This document shows positions 42,327 to 51,656 of a stretch of DNA of 64,000 nucleotides, one piece after another. This DNA is from Opitutales bacterium (GTDB lineage Bacteria > Verrucomicrobiota > Verrucomicrobiia > Opitutales > Oceanipulchritudinaceae): positions 1-64,000 of the forward strand of contig SLLG01000056.1 in assembly GCA_007134215.1 (NCBI GenBank). Reading direction: 5' to 3'. The position numbers and the translations under genes were made by a program. The stretch's first letter is position 1, and every line of letters begins with the position of its first letter. The notes under the pieces were generated by a model. It was given only the letters and a program-made list of their open reading frames with translations, did not search any database and was not told where the DNA came from.

Positions 42327-45300
42327 TCACTTTACTGGAGGACCCCACCCGCCGCCGCCGGGGGTTTCGAGGCGCAGACGGTCACCGGGGGCAGCGTGGA
42401 AGGCGGTGATGCCGTCGAGTTCCGTCGCCTCTTCCCCCGCCCGGAGCCAAACCTGACGTCCGCGCGCGCCGGGCGATCCGCCCTCGCGGCCGTAGGGAGC
42501 TTCGACGCGGTGCTGCGTGACGAGGGAGACTTCGACGGGGGCAAGAAACTCGATCTCGCGCACAAGACCGTCGCCCCCGCGGTGCGCGCCCGCGCCGCCC
42601 GATCCACGCCGCAGGGCGAAACACCGCAGACGCGCGGGGTAGCGCAGTTCGAGGACCTCGGGATCGGTGATCGCGGTGTTCGTCATGTGCACCTGCACCC
42701 CCGACGCGCCGCCGTAGCCGGGCCCCGCCCCGCAGCCGCCGCCGACGGTCTCGTAGTAGCCGAAGCGTTCGTTCCCGAACAGAAGATTGTTCATCGTACC
42801 CTGCGAGCACGCCGCCTCGCCGAAGGCTTTGAAGAGGGTGTCCACGAGCCGCTGGCTCGTTTCCACATTGCCCCCCACGACGGCGGGCATCGAATCCGCC
42901 GCGCCCTCGAAAGCGGGAGCGAGAAACGTGCCCTCCGCGCGGACGCGCACCGCTTCCATCAAGCCTTCATTGAGCGGAAAATCGCCGCCCGCGAGACACC
43001 GCAGGACATAAAGCACCGCGCTCGCGACGATGCCCTCCGTCGCGTTGAGGTTGCCGGGATGCCGTCGACCGGAGCGCGTCAAATCCAGTTCGAGGCACCC
43101 GCCCGCGCAGCGCCATCGCAAAACAATCGGCGTTCCGTCATCGAGACGCTCCTCCGCCTCGCCCGCACGCCCGACAAGCGTCTCCAGCCACCGCTCCATG
43201 CCGTCGCGCGCGATCCGCCTCAACTCTGCGAACCATCCTTGTAGGGCCCCGGCGTCGACCTCCGCCTCGAGAACGCGGAGGCGCTCCCCGCCGAGCCGCA
43301 GGGCGGCCACCTGAGCCTGAAGATCGAGCAGATTTTCCCGCGGATTGCGGCTGGGATACGGCCCGGACCGCAGCAGCGCGTCCAGCCCGTCGAGATCGAG
43401 CCGCCCTCCGCGCGCAAGCAACCGTGGTGCGATGAGAATCCCCTCCTCGGCGAGCGTGCGCGCCTCGGGCGGCATGGAGCCGGGCCGCCGTCCGCCCACC
43501 TCGGCGTGGTGGGCGCGCGTGACGAGGTAGGCGAAAGACCGGCCCCGGCGGTCAAACACCGGGGCCACGGCGGTGATGTCCGGCAGGTGGGAACCGCCGT
43601 AGCCGGGATGGTTCGTCACCCAGATATCCCCCGCCTCCGGTTCCCCGAACTCCGCGCGGAGCGAGCGCACGCAGGTCCCCATTGCACCAAGGTGCACCGG
43701 AATGTGCGGGGCGTTGACGACGAGCCGCCCCTCCGCGTCGAGGAGCGCGCAGGAAAAATCGAGCCGCTCACGGATATTCACCGACACTGCCGTGCGCCGC
43801 AGCTGGTCGCCCATTTCCTCGACGACGGAACGGAAACGGTTGGCGAACAACTCGCGGCTCACAGCATCGCGTTTCGTCGCCTCTGGAGCACCGGACGCGG
43901 GCCGCCGGACCTCCGCCGTGAGTTTCAGCGAACCCAGCGACCCGGTCACGCCCGACCAACCAGGCTCGACAACCAGCGTGCTGAACGCGTCGTAGACCAC
44001 GCACGGGCCCTCCACGCGCGCTCCCGGCGGAAGGGCATCCCGCTCGTAGACCGCCGCCTCGCACCAGTCACCGCCGACATGCAGGCGCGCGCGGCGCCTC
44101 GGCTCGGCGGCAGGACCGTCCGGGAACGATTCCTTCCCGGACGGCGGTGTGGCCGCCCGGCACACGGCGGAAAGCGCGACGACCTCCACGCGTCCGCCCT
44201 CCGGCGCATAGCCAAAGACAGCCTCGTGCCGCCCGCGGAACGCTCCCGCTAGATCGGCGCCGGGTGTCCACGGCAGCCGCAACGCGTGTTCCTGACCGGC
44301 AAAGCGCAGCTCCGCCTCGAAAGCGGTCTCGCTCACCGCCGCTCCGTCACGCCCGAGAGTCTCGCCCGCCTCGCGCCCCAGAGCCTCCATCCAATCCGCG
44401 ACCTCTTCCGCGCACTCGTCAAGCGGTCGCAGGATCTGCCGCGCCGCGCGGCTTTCCTCCGCCGCGTGCAGGATGCCCAGCGCGCTCAACAAACCGGCGT
44501 CGGCCGGCATGAGAATCGTCTCCATGCCGAGAAGTTCCGCCACCGCGCAGGCGTGCAGCCCGCCGGCGCCGCCGAAGACGAGCAGCGCGTGTTCGCGCGG
44601 ATCGTAGCCCTCGCGCACGCTGATCGTCCGCGCCACCTGGGCCATGCGCTCGTTTGCGATGCGCAGGAAGCCAGCAAGCATGCGTTCGCGGTCGAGCCCG
44701 GCCGCACAGGCGAGTTCGTCCGCCGCGCGTTCGGCGGCGCCGCTGTCGAGCGGAATCTGGAAGGCGGCAGGATCGAGGCGGCCGAGGAGCAGATGGACGT
44801 CCGTCAGCGCGAGCGGCCCGCCACGTCCGTAGCAAGCCGGCCCCGGATCGGCCCCCGCGCTCTCCGGACCCACCGTAACCGTTTCCCCCGCGACGGCGCA
44901 GACGCTTCCCCCGCCCGCCGCCACCGTCTCGATGTGCAGGGAGGGCGCGATAACGCGCGCCGGACCGACCTTGCGCGAACGCCGCAGGGAGAAACCGCCC
45001 GCCCACCGCGACACATCCGTGCTCGTGCCCCCCATATCGAAGGCGATCAACCGCTCGAGCCCCGCCCGCGCCGCGCAGTGGGCCGCCCCCGCGAGCCCGC
45101 CCGCTGGCCCGCTGAGCAGGCTGTCGACGGGATGAAAGCGCCCGCGCGGCAGTAATCCGCCTGCGCTGTTCATGACAAGCAGGCGGCTGCCCGCGGCGAG
45201 TCCGCCCTCTACAGCGTCGAGATAGGATTGCATCACCGGGCCGAGCGATGCGTCGACAACCGCCGTCTCCGCGCGGTCAAGGTATTTGATGAACGGGCAG

Positions 45301-46085
45301 AGGACGGCGGATTCGACAACCGTCGCAAACCCCGCCTCCCGCAGAAGCGCGGCAACGCTCCGCTCGTGACTGCCGTTGCGGTAGGCATTGAGGAGCGCGA
45401 CCGCCGCCACCGTGCAGCCCGCCTCTCGCGCCTTCGCGAAGGGCTCGGCCAGCGAAGCCTCGTCCATGGGCTCGATTTCCCGCCCTTCCGCGTCGATCCG
45501 CCCGGCCACGCCAACGATCCGCGCCGGCTCGAGGCGCTCCTTCACCACGCGCAGGGCGAAGAGGTCCGGACGGCGTTGGTCGCCGATGGCCAGCAGGTCT
45601 TCGAAACCCGCCGTCACGACAAGACACACCGGCGCGCTTTTGCCCTCGAGGAGAGCGTTTGTCCCCTTCGTCGTGCCGAGCCGGAAATCACTCGGCGGAA
45701 GCGGCTCGCGCGTCGGCGTGCCGGTGAGCAGGCGCGCGCCAAAGACAGGGGCCTCCTCGCCGGTCTCCACAGAAAACAGATCCCCTTCCCCCGCGTCCCG
45801 CGATGCCGCGGCATCCAGCTCCAGCACGTCCGCCCCGTGCTTGGTGACGCCCCGGCGCGTGCCGTCGGCGAATTCAACCCGCGCACCCTCGAGAAAACCT
45901 TCGGGGAGCGCCCAGCCGGCCTCGTAGAACAGGCGACGCCCCTCCGCGCGAGCGATCCGCGCCCGGAGCCGGCCCGAGGAGAGCAGCTTGGCCCGCCGGA
46001 ATGAACCGTCGGGCGCATAGCCGAGGCAATCGGTGAACGTCCCGCCGGTGTCGACGGCAATCCTCCAGCGCCCGCCCCCGCTCAT
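42327..46085 (-). CDS. 5-oxoprolinase / hydantoinase, HyuA-HyuB fusion
   Basis: ATP-dependent opening of 5-oxoproline or related cyclic amides. 1252 aa. The N-terminal HyuA half (1 to about 690) has VDTGGTFTDCLGY, TTKGTNALLEGK and the ASKHA segment IAFDMGGTSTDVS. The HyuB half (about 710-1250) has FANRFRSVVEEMGDQLRRTAVSVNIRERLDFSCALLD and HIPVHLGAMG, and ends RLETPGGGGWG. Both halves are intact and fused, as in eukaryotic oxoprolinase. It is coupled by ATGA to the YgjP-like gene upstream. Confidence 0.92.
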   Translation of the reverse strand: MSGGGRWRIAVDTGGTFTDCLGYAPDGSFRRAKLLSSGRLRARIARAEGRRLFYEAGWALPEGFLEGARVEFADGTRRGVTKHGADVLELDAAASRDAGEGDLFSVETGEEAPVFGARLLTGTPTREPLPPSDFRLGTTKGTNALLEGKSAPVCLVVTAGFEDLLAIGDQRRPDLFALRVVKERLEPARIVGVAGRIDAEGREIEPMDEASLAEPFAKAREAGCTVAAVALLNAYRNGSHERSVAALLREAGFATVVESAVLCPFIKYLDRAETAVVDASLGPVMQSYLDAVEGGLAAGSRLLVMNSAGGLLPRGRFHPVDSLLSGPAGGLAGAAHCAARAGLERLIAFDMGGTSTDVSRWAGGFSLRRSRKVGPARVIAPSLHIETVAAGGGSVCAVAGETVTVGPESAGADPGPACYGRGGPLALTDVHLLLGRLDPAAFQIPLDSGAAERAADELACAAGLDRERMLAGFLRIANERMAQVARTISVREGYDPREHALLVFGGAGGLHACAVAELLGMETILMPADAGLLSALGILHAAEESRAARQILRPLDECAEEVADWMEALGREAGETLGRDGAAVSETAFEAELRFAGQEHALRLPWTPGADLAGAFRGRHEAVFGYAPEGGRVEVVALSAVCRAATPPSGKESFPDGPAAEPRRRARLHVGGDWCEAAVYERDALPPGARVEGPCVVYDAFSTLVVEPGWSGVTGSLGSLKLTAEVRRPASGAPEATKRDAVSRELFANRFRSVVEEMGDQLRRTAVSVNIRERLDFSCALLDAEGRLVVNAPHIPVHLGAMGTCVRSLRAEFGEPEAGDIWVTNHPGYGGSHLPDITAVAPVFDRRGRSFAYLVTRAHHAEVGGRRPGSMPPEARTLAEEGILIAPRLLARGGRLDLDGLDALLRSGPYPSRNPRENLLDLQAQVAALRLGGERLRVLEAEVDAGALQGWFAELRRIARDGMERWLETLVGRAGEAEERLDDGTPIVLRWRCAGGCLELDLTRSGRRHPGNLNATEGIVASAVLYVLRCLAGGDFPLNEGLMEAVRVRAEGTFLAPAFEGAADSMPAVVGGNVETSQRLVDTLFKAFGEAACSQGTMNNLLFGNERFGYYETVGGGCGAGPGYGGASGVQVHMTNTAITDPEVLELRYPARLRCFALRRGSGGAGAHRGGDGLVREIEFLAPVEVSLVTQHRVEAPYGREGGSPGARGRQVWLRAGEEATELDGITAFHAAPGDRLRLETPGGGGWGPPVK

Positions 46086-46819
46086 CGGCCCATCTGCATC
46101 AAAGCGCGTGAAACCTTCGTCAGCGCGCGGTCGTGCCGGTCACAGGCCGGATCCAGCTCGTACAGAAGATTCCAGAACTTCTTCGAGTGGTCGAGGTGCT
46201 TCAGGTGCGCCAGCTCGTGCAAGATCACGTGGTCCTGCAAGGGCGCCGTCAACAGAACCAGACGCCAGTTCAGGGAAAGCGTCGAGCGGTCCGTGCAGGC
46301 ACCCCAGCGCGTGCGCTGGTCGCGGATCGTTACCCGCTTCACGCGCAGGCCATGCTCCTTCGCAAGCACGTTCACTCGCTCCGGCACGACCTCGCGGGCA
46401 AACGCCCGCAAAACCAGACGCAACTGCCGCTCAATTTCCAACTGCGGATCGAGGGCGATCTCCACGCGCTCCGGATTGTCGTGCAGAAGAAAACTAAGCT
46501 CCCGCGCCCGGAAGCCCATCTCAAGGGGAATGTCGCGCCCGCTCGCCGAAACCGTCTTTTGCTTCACCAGAAATTCGTGCAGCGTGAGGCGGCGCGGCGT
46601 GCGCTCGAGTGCCTTCACCACCCACTCTCCCTGCGACCGCAGAAATTGAAGGGCGTCGGCCTCCGATATCCGGTACGGGACCTTGAGTTGCACGCGGTTG
46701 GAATCGTCCACAAGCACGCGAAGATGGCGCATGCCTTTGCGGCGGTGCACTTCGTAGGGCACCATGAACAACCCCTCCGAGGTCCTCAACTCACAGAGTT
46801 TCACGTCGCTTGTGGCCAT
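46082..46819 (-). CDS. YgjP-like metallopeptidase (DUF45)
   Basis: 245 aa from the ATG at 46819. The zinc motif is HELAHLKHLDHSKKFW (HExxH plus a downstream His). The preceding RTRWGACTDRSTLSLNWRLVLLTAP block is the conserved core of the YgjP/WLM-like family. No signal peptide, so cytoplasmic. The start lies inside the last 29 bp of mazG and the stop overlaps the oxoprolinase start. The physiological substrate is unknown. Confidence 0.88.
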   Translation of the reverse strand: MATSDVKLCELRTSEGLFMVPYEVHRRKGMRHLRVLVDDSNRVQLKVPYRISEADALQFLRSQGEWVVKALERTPRRLTLHEFLVKQKTVSASGRDIPLEMGFRARELSFLLHDNPERVEIALDPQLEIERQLRLVLRAFAREVVPERVNVLAKEHGLRVKRVTIRDQRTRWGACTDRSTLSLNWRLVLLTAPLQDHVILHELAHLKHLDHSKKFWNLLYELDPACDRHDRALTKVSRALMQMGR

Positions 46820-47462
46820 TGTCGGCTCGCTCCATCTGCTTCCGCACATGCCGCCGCAGCGCGGACTCCGGATCGATCCCAGCGGACCGGCAGGCCGCCG
46901 CCAGCTCAAAGAGCCGCGCGCCCGCCGCCTCCTCCGTCAAATCCTCCGGATAGTGAGGAAGTTGCACCCGTTTTCCGCCGCCATCAATCGGCAGTCCCCT
47001 TTTTTTCAACTGCTTGAGAAATTCCGTCGCAAACAGCAGCGACGGCAGCGTCGCGGGCACGGACTCCGCAAGACCCCCGCGGTCCATGCGCGCCTTTGAC
47101 TCCCCCGCCTTGATCGCATCCCACTGCCGCAGCACCGCCGCGCTGTCCTCCGCCTTCGCTTCCCCGAAAACGTGGGGGTGGCGGCGCACAAGCTTGTCGT
47201 TGATTCCCCGCGCGACGTCCTCGAAGGAAAACGCGCCACGCTCCTCCGCCATCCGCGCGTGAAACACCACTTGCAGAAGCACGTCCCCCAGTTCCTCCGC
47301 CATGTGGGCGTCGTTGCCGTGGTCGATGGCCTCCAGCAACTCGCAGGTCTCTTCCACGAGATTCGCGCAAAGGCTCTCGTGCGTCTGCTCCAAATCCCAC
47401 GGACAGCCCCCCGGACTCCGCAGGCGCGCCATCGTCGCAATCAAATCCTCTATCGCACTCAC
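46791..47462 (-). CDS. mazG: nucleoside triphosphate pyrophosphohydrolase MazG
   Basis: Hydrolyses (d)NTPs to NMP and pyrophosphate. 223 aa from a GTG at 47462, chosen because the family starts about 10 residues before LRSPGGCPWDLEQTH. A longer frame from 47585 adds an unlikely hydrophobic leader. Catalytic helices: LVEETCELLEAI (EExxE) and HMAEELGDVLLQVVFH (ELGD). A perfect 7-bp inverted repeat lies two bases upstream of the GTG (47465-47481). Confidence 0.9.
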   Translation of the reverse strand: MSAIEDLIATMARLRSPGGCPWDLEQTHESLCANLVEETCELLEAIDHGNDAHMAEELGDVLLQVVFHARMAEERGAFSFEDVARGINDKLVRRHPHVFGEAKAEDSAAVLRQWDAIKAGESKARMDRGGLAESVPATLPSLLFATEFLKQLKKRGLPIDGGGKRVQLPHYPEDLTEEAAGARLFELAAACRSAGIDPESALRRHVRKQMERADNGHKRRETL

Positions 47463-48047
47463 AAACCGGCAGAGTGCCGGTTCCGGAGGCCGAGGCAACG
47501 CCTTTGCTCCAAATCCGCGCAACGCAGCCGACACCACCGCGACTCCCACCAAAACCAACGCATCGGCCCCCGCACCGCGTGCCAATCACAGAAAATGATA
47601 CAGGCAAACCCTTCAAGAAAAGCAGATAGCAACCCCATAGATAATTTCAGCAAACCCATGCTAGAATTCCATTAGGCTTTGAGCATTTCATTTCAAGCTT
47701 ATATATAGGATAGAATGGAATTCGGACGGGCAGGCAGCAAACAACGGTACGCGAAGTCGTTTCACGCTGTTTCGGTTATTCGCCACGGCAAAGACAGGGC
47801 CCACAATGGCCGGATCTTTCTGCTGAACATATGGCCTCTCTGAAGCCTCCGCACCTGCTCGCAAAACCTTCCTCCCGCTGCCTCGCCGCACGACCTTCCC
47901 GGACATTTGCGATACTCCATTGCAACCGCGCGCAGTCGGACGGATCCAACAGGTATAAACGTCGCACTCTGCGGACTCCGGAACCGGTGCTTCAATCACC
48001 GCGATGAAAAACAGCGCGGACGGCGAACGCTCACTCGGGCGATCCCT
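47463..48047. other. 585-bp non-coding stretch between RAYT copy 2 and mazG
   Basis: It begins with an inverted repeat (ACCGGCA / TGCCGGT, 47465-47481) beside the mazG start. It then holds an AT-rich patch at about 47630-47720 (TATATATAGG). The remainder is mixed sequence with only weak ORFs that lack codon structure. No repeat copy of the 7321/13491 type is found here. Confidence 0.6.
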
Positions 48048-49082
48048 TCATTCGCGCCGAATTCCCGGAACGGATTGACCTCCAGTCGGTGCCTCAATGC
48101 CTGCGGCGGTCCAGTTCCCCACCACCGCCAGTTCCGCATCTTTCAGCACCTCGACGGGCCGCGCTCCGGGTGGCTTGTCCAGACGCGAAAGCGCCGCCCC
48201 ACCGGCCCCCTCCCGCAGCCACGCCTCCGTCCCCAGCGCCTTGCCTCGCGTGAAGAAGCGCGCCCGCAGCCGCAACAACTCGTGCGCCTCCAGCTCGCCG
48301 CCGGCCGCCGCCGCTTCCGCCAACGCCACCGGGTCGATCCGCCCGCCCGTCCCGTCGCGCTTCGACGCCGCCCCCTTGCCCAGCATCAGCAGGCGGTAGC
48401 GCGCCAGCGCACCCTCATCTCCGCCCTCCCCCGGAAAGCAGCCCGCAAGGGCGCGCCGCAGCTCCGCGTCCGCCCCGCACAGCGCCGCCGCATACCCGCT
48501 CCAGCGGTAGTCCTCCGGCAGCTCCGCCAAACCCGCCCGCACAGGATTCAGGTCGATGTATGCCGCCACAAGACCCACCAGCCACGGCACGTCCTGCACC
48601 AGAACGCTCGTGAAGCGCTCCGCCCACAGCGTCCCCACCGTGTCATACGTCTTGTTGAACCACATCGTGTAGCGCTGACGCAGCGTGCGCATGAACTCCG
48701 ATACGTTCCCCATGCGCGCGCGCAGCCGCTCGCGCAGCCGATCCGCCGCCTCCGGCGGGTCGTGCGCCAGCGCGTGCGCCAGCCCCGCCGCGTCCAGCCC
48801 GCACCACATCGCCTTCGCCCGGCCGTAGAGCGCGCGGAAGCGACGCACCAGCTCCGCGTCGTCACAGTCCTTCGCCGCCGGGTCGATGCGCACAAGGATA
48901 TGGAAATGGTTCTGTAAACAGCAGTAGGTGATCAGCTCCACCCCGCTGAACTCCGCCGCGCGCCGCAGCGCCGCCACCCACACCTCCCGCTGCACGTCCG
49001 CCAGCAAACGCCGCCGCTGCACCACGCGGGCAATGAGATGATAGATACATACTTTGTCTGATACGATTCGTTTATCGCCCAT
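48048..49082 (-). CDS. RAYT / IS200-like HUH (Y1) transposase, copy 2
   Basis: 344 aa from the ATG at 49082. HUH motif H59-F-H61 (CLQNHFHILVRID); probable catalytic Tyr Y138 in LRQRYTMWFN; then WAERFTSVLVQDVPWLVGLVAAYIDLNPVRAGL. It is colinear with copy 1 at 12366-13373, including the C-terminal extension, but clearly diverged, so it is a paralog and not a recent duplicate. Both flanks are non-coding and the upstream one is AT-rich. Confidence 0.88.
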   Translation of the reverse strand: MGDKRIVSDKVCIYHLIARVVQRRRLLADVQREVWVAALRRAAEFSGVELITYCCLQNHFHILVRIDPAAKDCDDAELVRRFRALYGRAKAMWCGLDAAGLAHALAHDPPEAADRLRERLRARMGNVSEFMRTLRQRYTMWFNKTYDTVGTLWAERFTSVLVQDVPWLVGLVAAYIDLNPVRAGLAELPEDYRWSGYAAALCGADAELRRALAGCFPGEGGDEGALARYRLLMLGKGAASKRDGTGGRIDPVALAEAAAAGGELEAHELLRLRARFFTRGKALGTEAWLREGAGGAALSRLDKPPGARPVEVLKDAELAVVGNWTAAGIEAPTGGQSVPGIRRE

Positions 49083-49285
49083 AAATAGGTTCTCCAAATT
49101 TAATTTATTTGTTATTAGCTTTGAGAAACAAAACAAGCCCGTTTTTGCTGTTTCTTCGAACGATTCGGTTCGGTCGTTTGCCGACCCGATCCGTCTTGGT
49201 CTGCCGCCCCGCCGGGAATGGTTCTTCAGGCCAGCTCCCTGCCGGTCCTTCGCTCCCCTCCCTTGCCGTCGGCTTTCCATATTCA

Positions 49286-49345
49286 TTCAATCGACCGACG
49301 TTCAACCGACCGACGGACGTTCAACCTTCATTCAACCGACCGGCG
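49286..49345. repeat. four 15-bp tandem units (TTCAACCGACCGACG type)
   Basis: Units at 49286-49300, 49301-49315 and 49331-49345 are near identical. The 49316-49330 unit is degenerate but keeps the 15-bp register. They lie in the flank of RAYT copy 2 and could be remnants of a repeat array or simply slippage products. Confidence 0.6.
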
Positions 49346-49510
49346 CCTTACATACATACAAACGGGCCAGAGCCTGCCGAGGAGCGGACCCGCGGTCGGT
49401 TGCTCTCCTGTTCGGACCGCATATCCCGTCCGTCATCCGTCAGACGAGATCACCGGCTTTTGCTCGCTTTATTGACGATTGACGACCGCTGTCGAGCAGG
49501 CAGTGACCCG

Positions 49511-49536
49511 AAAAAAAGCCGCCCATTCGTGCGGCT
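49511..49536 (-). terminator. rho-independent terminator of the pseudopilin gene
   Basis: On the minus strand a 6-bp stem (AGCCGC / GCGGCT, loop of 8) runs straight into seven T, 20 bp after the stop of the GspG-like gene. Confidence 0.85.
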
Positions 49537-49555
49537 GAAGACGGATCCGGAGTAT

Positions 49556-50011
49556 TCACCAATTCCCGATCCGGGTCGACTCGTCATGCGGAGGCGGTCC
49601 TTTAGACCAAATGTCAAACCCTCTCGCACCGAGTGGGTTACTTTGACCGGGAAAGCGGTATTGGTACTCGTTCCCCCACGGATCGACGGGGATTTCGCGG
49701 ATGTAGGGGCCGCGCCAACGGGCCTCCTTGCCTGCCGGCGCTTGGTAGAGGGCCCGTAGGCCTTCTTCGGTCGTTGGGTAAGCGCCCATGTGGATGCGGT
49801 ATTGCTCCAGCGGGGCGTTCAGCGAGCTGTTGACGTACATTTTCGCGGTATCGACCTGCGACTCGCCGAACATGTTGGAGAGGACGCCGACGGAAAGCCC
49901 GATGATGAGGGCGATCATTCCGATGACAATGAGCATCTCAAGAAGGGTGAAACCCTTTTTCGAGCGCATTCCTGTACTCTGAGCACGGCCCATAGATTCT
50001 ATCCTTTTCAT
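49556..50011 (-). CDS. type II secretion pseudopilin GspG-like
   Basis: 151 aa, or 137 aa from the ATG at 49969. The prepilin motif is KKG-FTLLEM with Glu at +5 of the cleaved form and a long hydrophobic helix after it. The C-terminal part has the GspG pattern: YRIHMGAYPTTEEGLRALYQAP, GPYIREIPVDPWGNEYQYRFPG, and GFDIWSKGPP (major-pseudopilin calcium-loop region). No other gsp gene is in the window. It lies 86 bp after the TPR gene of the TonB-type operon, on the same strand. Confidence 0.92.
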   Translation of the reverse strand: MKRIESMGRAQSTGMRSKKGFTLLEMLIVIGMIALIIGLSVGVLSNMFGESQVDTAKMYVNSSLNAPLEQYRIHMGAYPTTEEGLRALYQAPAGKEARWRGPYIREIPVDPWGNEYQYRFPGQSNPLGARGFDIWSKGPPPHDESTRIGNW

Positions 50012-50097
50012 GGTCAGTGGGAGATGCGGAAGTCCTCGTTCATTCCAAGAGCCGTGAGGGAGAACAGAGACCGTGTCGCCAGGTTCTCAAGCCGACT

Positions 50098-51621
50098 TCA
50101 GGAGCGGGCGCGGCGGGCGCGCACGGCCTGGCGGATCTGGTTGAGGTAGGACTCGATGTGCTCCTGACGCCGGAGGCCCTGGGCGGACTCGAGGAGGCGG
50201 ATGGCCTCGTCCAGCTCCTGGCGGCGGACGCGCAGGCGGGCGTGCGAAACAAAAGCGCGGACCTGCTGGTCGATGTCGTCGACCTCCTGAGCGCGTTCGA
50301 AGTAGAGGATCGCCTGGTTCTGAAAGCGCCGTTCCTGCACCTGTTGCTGTTCCTCATTCAGGTCCAGATCCGGCGTGCGGTCGGCATAGTATTGCCCGAG
50401 GGCGATGAGCGCGCCGGCGTTGAACGGGTCGCGCCGCAGGACGGCTTCGAGGTTGTCGATCGCTTCCTCGCCGCGTCCCATGACGACGTTGACCTGCGAG
50501 CGGAGGGTGAGGAGTTCGATCTCCTGGCTGTCGCTAAGGTCATCCCCGAAGCGTTCCTCGAGAGTGTCGACAACAGCGATCGCTTCATCGTAGCCACTGA
50601 AATTGATGAGGGTGCGCACGGCACCGACGAACGACTGATAGAGCGTGAGATCGCGCGCCGCAAGGATTGCCTCGCGGTAGGCCTCCGCCGCGTCTTCGAC
50701 GATATTGCGGTTCATGTAGACGTCGCCAAGGAGCCGCAGCGACTGGGAATCGGCGACCCCCATCATGCGCACCATTTCAAGGTTCTGGGTAGCCTGGTCA
50801 ATGCGGTCGGTGGCGATAAAGGTGTTCGCCTGGAGGTTCCACAGATCCGAGCTGTTCGGGCGCTCGTAGAGCAGCTCGGTGAGGGCTGACTGTGCCTCGT
50901 GGTAGCGCTCTTGGTTGAAGAGAAGCTGGGCGAGGATCTGGCGGAACTCAAAACTTCCCGGATTGAGCATGAGGCTGTTGCGCACGGCGTTCTCGGCCGA
51001 TGTGTAGCGACCTTCCTCAAAGTAAATGTAGCCGAGGAGACCGAAGACGATGGCATCGTTGAGCCCGAGTTCGACAGCGCGGATGAAATGGCGTTTGGCG
51101 TCGTCGCGGCGGTTGTCCATGCGGAAGTAGATGTGCCCCATATTGGTATGCACGCGCCGGAAATTCGGGAAGACCTCCACCGCCTGCCGGAAGTATTCGA
51201 GGGCGCGGTCGCGCCAGCGCCGCTGCTCGGCCGAACCCGAGACGGTTTCGGAGAGCCGCATGCTGACGTTGCCCGCAATCTGCAGGATATTGGCAGAAGG
51301 ACTCCTGTCCTCGCCCCGCACCCGCCGGATGTATGCCTCGGCGGCGTCGACAACGGCGCGCAGATGCTGTTCGCCGGAGCGCCCCTCGGCTTCCGCTTCG
51401 GAGGCGCGCTGAACATTTTCCCGGATGACCGGCAGCAGCTCCATGATGGCCCGGTCCTGCCGGTCGAGTTCGGGCTCGACGCCGGGATCTATCCCGTAGG
51501 TGCCGGCGAACGCGCGCTCCCACTGCGGAGAACGATAGATTTCGAGAATTTCCTGGCGCGAAATGGCGCTCAGCGCCACGGCTGTGCCGAGGAGTCCGAA
51601 AAGGATAGTGATCTTTTTCAT
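50098..51621 (-). CDS. TPR protein of the TonB2-like operon
   Basis: 507 aa from the ATG at 51621, with a signal peptide (1 to about 18). About ten tetratricopeptide repeats fill residues 125-500 (ALEYFRQAVEVFPNFRRVHTNMGHIYF, FGLLGYIYFEEGRYTSAENAVRNSL, and others). A TPR gene downstream of tonB is typical of the Vibrio TonB2-type clusters. It probably scaffolds the transducer complex on the periplasmic side. Confidence 0.85.
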   Translation of the reverse strand: MKKITILFGLLGTAVALSAISRQEILEIYRSPQWERAFAGTYGIDPGVEPELDRQDRAIMELLPVIRENVQRASEAEAEGRSGEQHLRAVVDAAEAYIRRVRGEDRSPSANILQIAGNVSMRLSETVSGSAEQRRWRDRALEYFRQAVEVFPNFRRVHTNMGHIYFRMDNRRDDAKRHFIRAVELGLNDAIVFGLLGYIYFEEGRYTSAENAVRNSLMLNPGSFEFRQILAQLLFNQERYHEAQSALTELLYERPNSSDLWNLQANTFIATDRIDQATQNLEMVRMMGVADSQSLRLLGDVYMNRNIVEDAAEAYREAILAARDLTLYQSFVGAVRTLINFSGYDEAIAVVDTLEERFGDDLSDSQEIELLTLRSQVNVVMGRGEEAIDNLEAVLRRDPFNAGALIALGQYYADRTPDLDLNEEQQQVQERRFQNQAILYFERAQEVDDIDQQVRAFVSHARLRVRRQELDEAIRLLESAQGLRRQEHIESYLNQIRQAVRARRARS

Positions 51622-51656
51622 TGAAGCAAAATTACGTGGAATGGCCAAAGAGAAAA

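Larger units (their letters stand above)
49083..49555. other. 473-bp non-coding stretch upstream of RAYT copy 2
   Basis: The part next to the transposase start (49083-49160) is markedly AT-rich, unlike the rest of the window. It is followed by a short tandem repeat (49286-49345) and the terminator of the pseudopilin gene (49511-49536). No gene is supported. Confidence 0.6.

Noticed and set aside
47688-47999. 103-aa ORF between mazG and RAYT copy 2
   Set aside because: Composition is irregular, with no start signal or recognisable pattern; likely chance.
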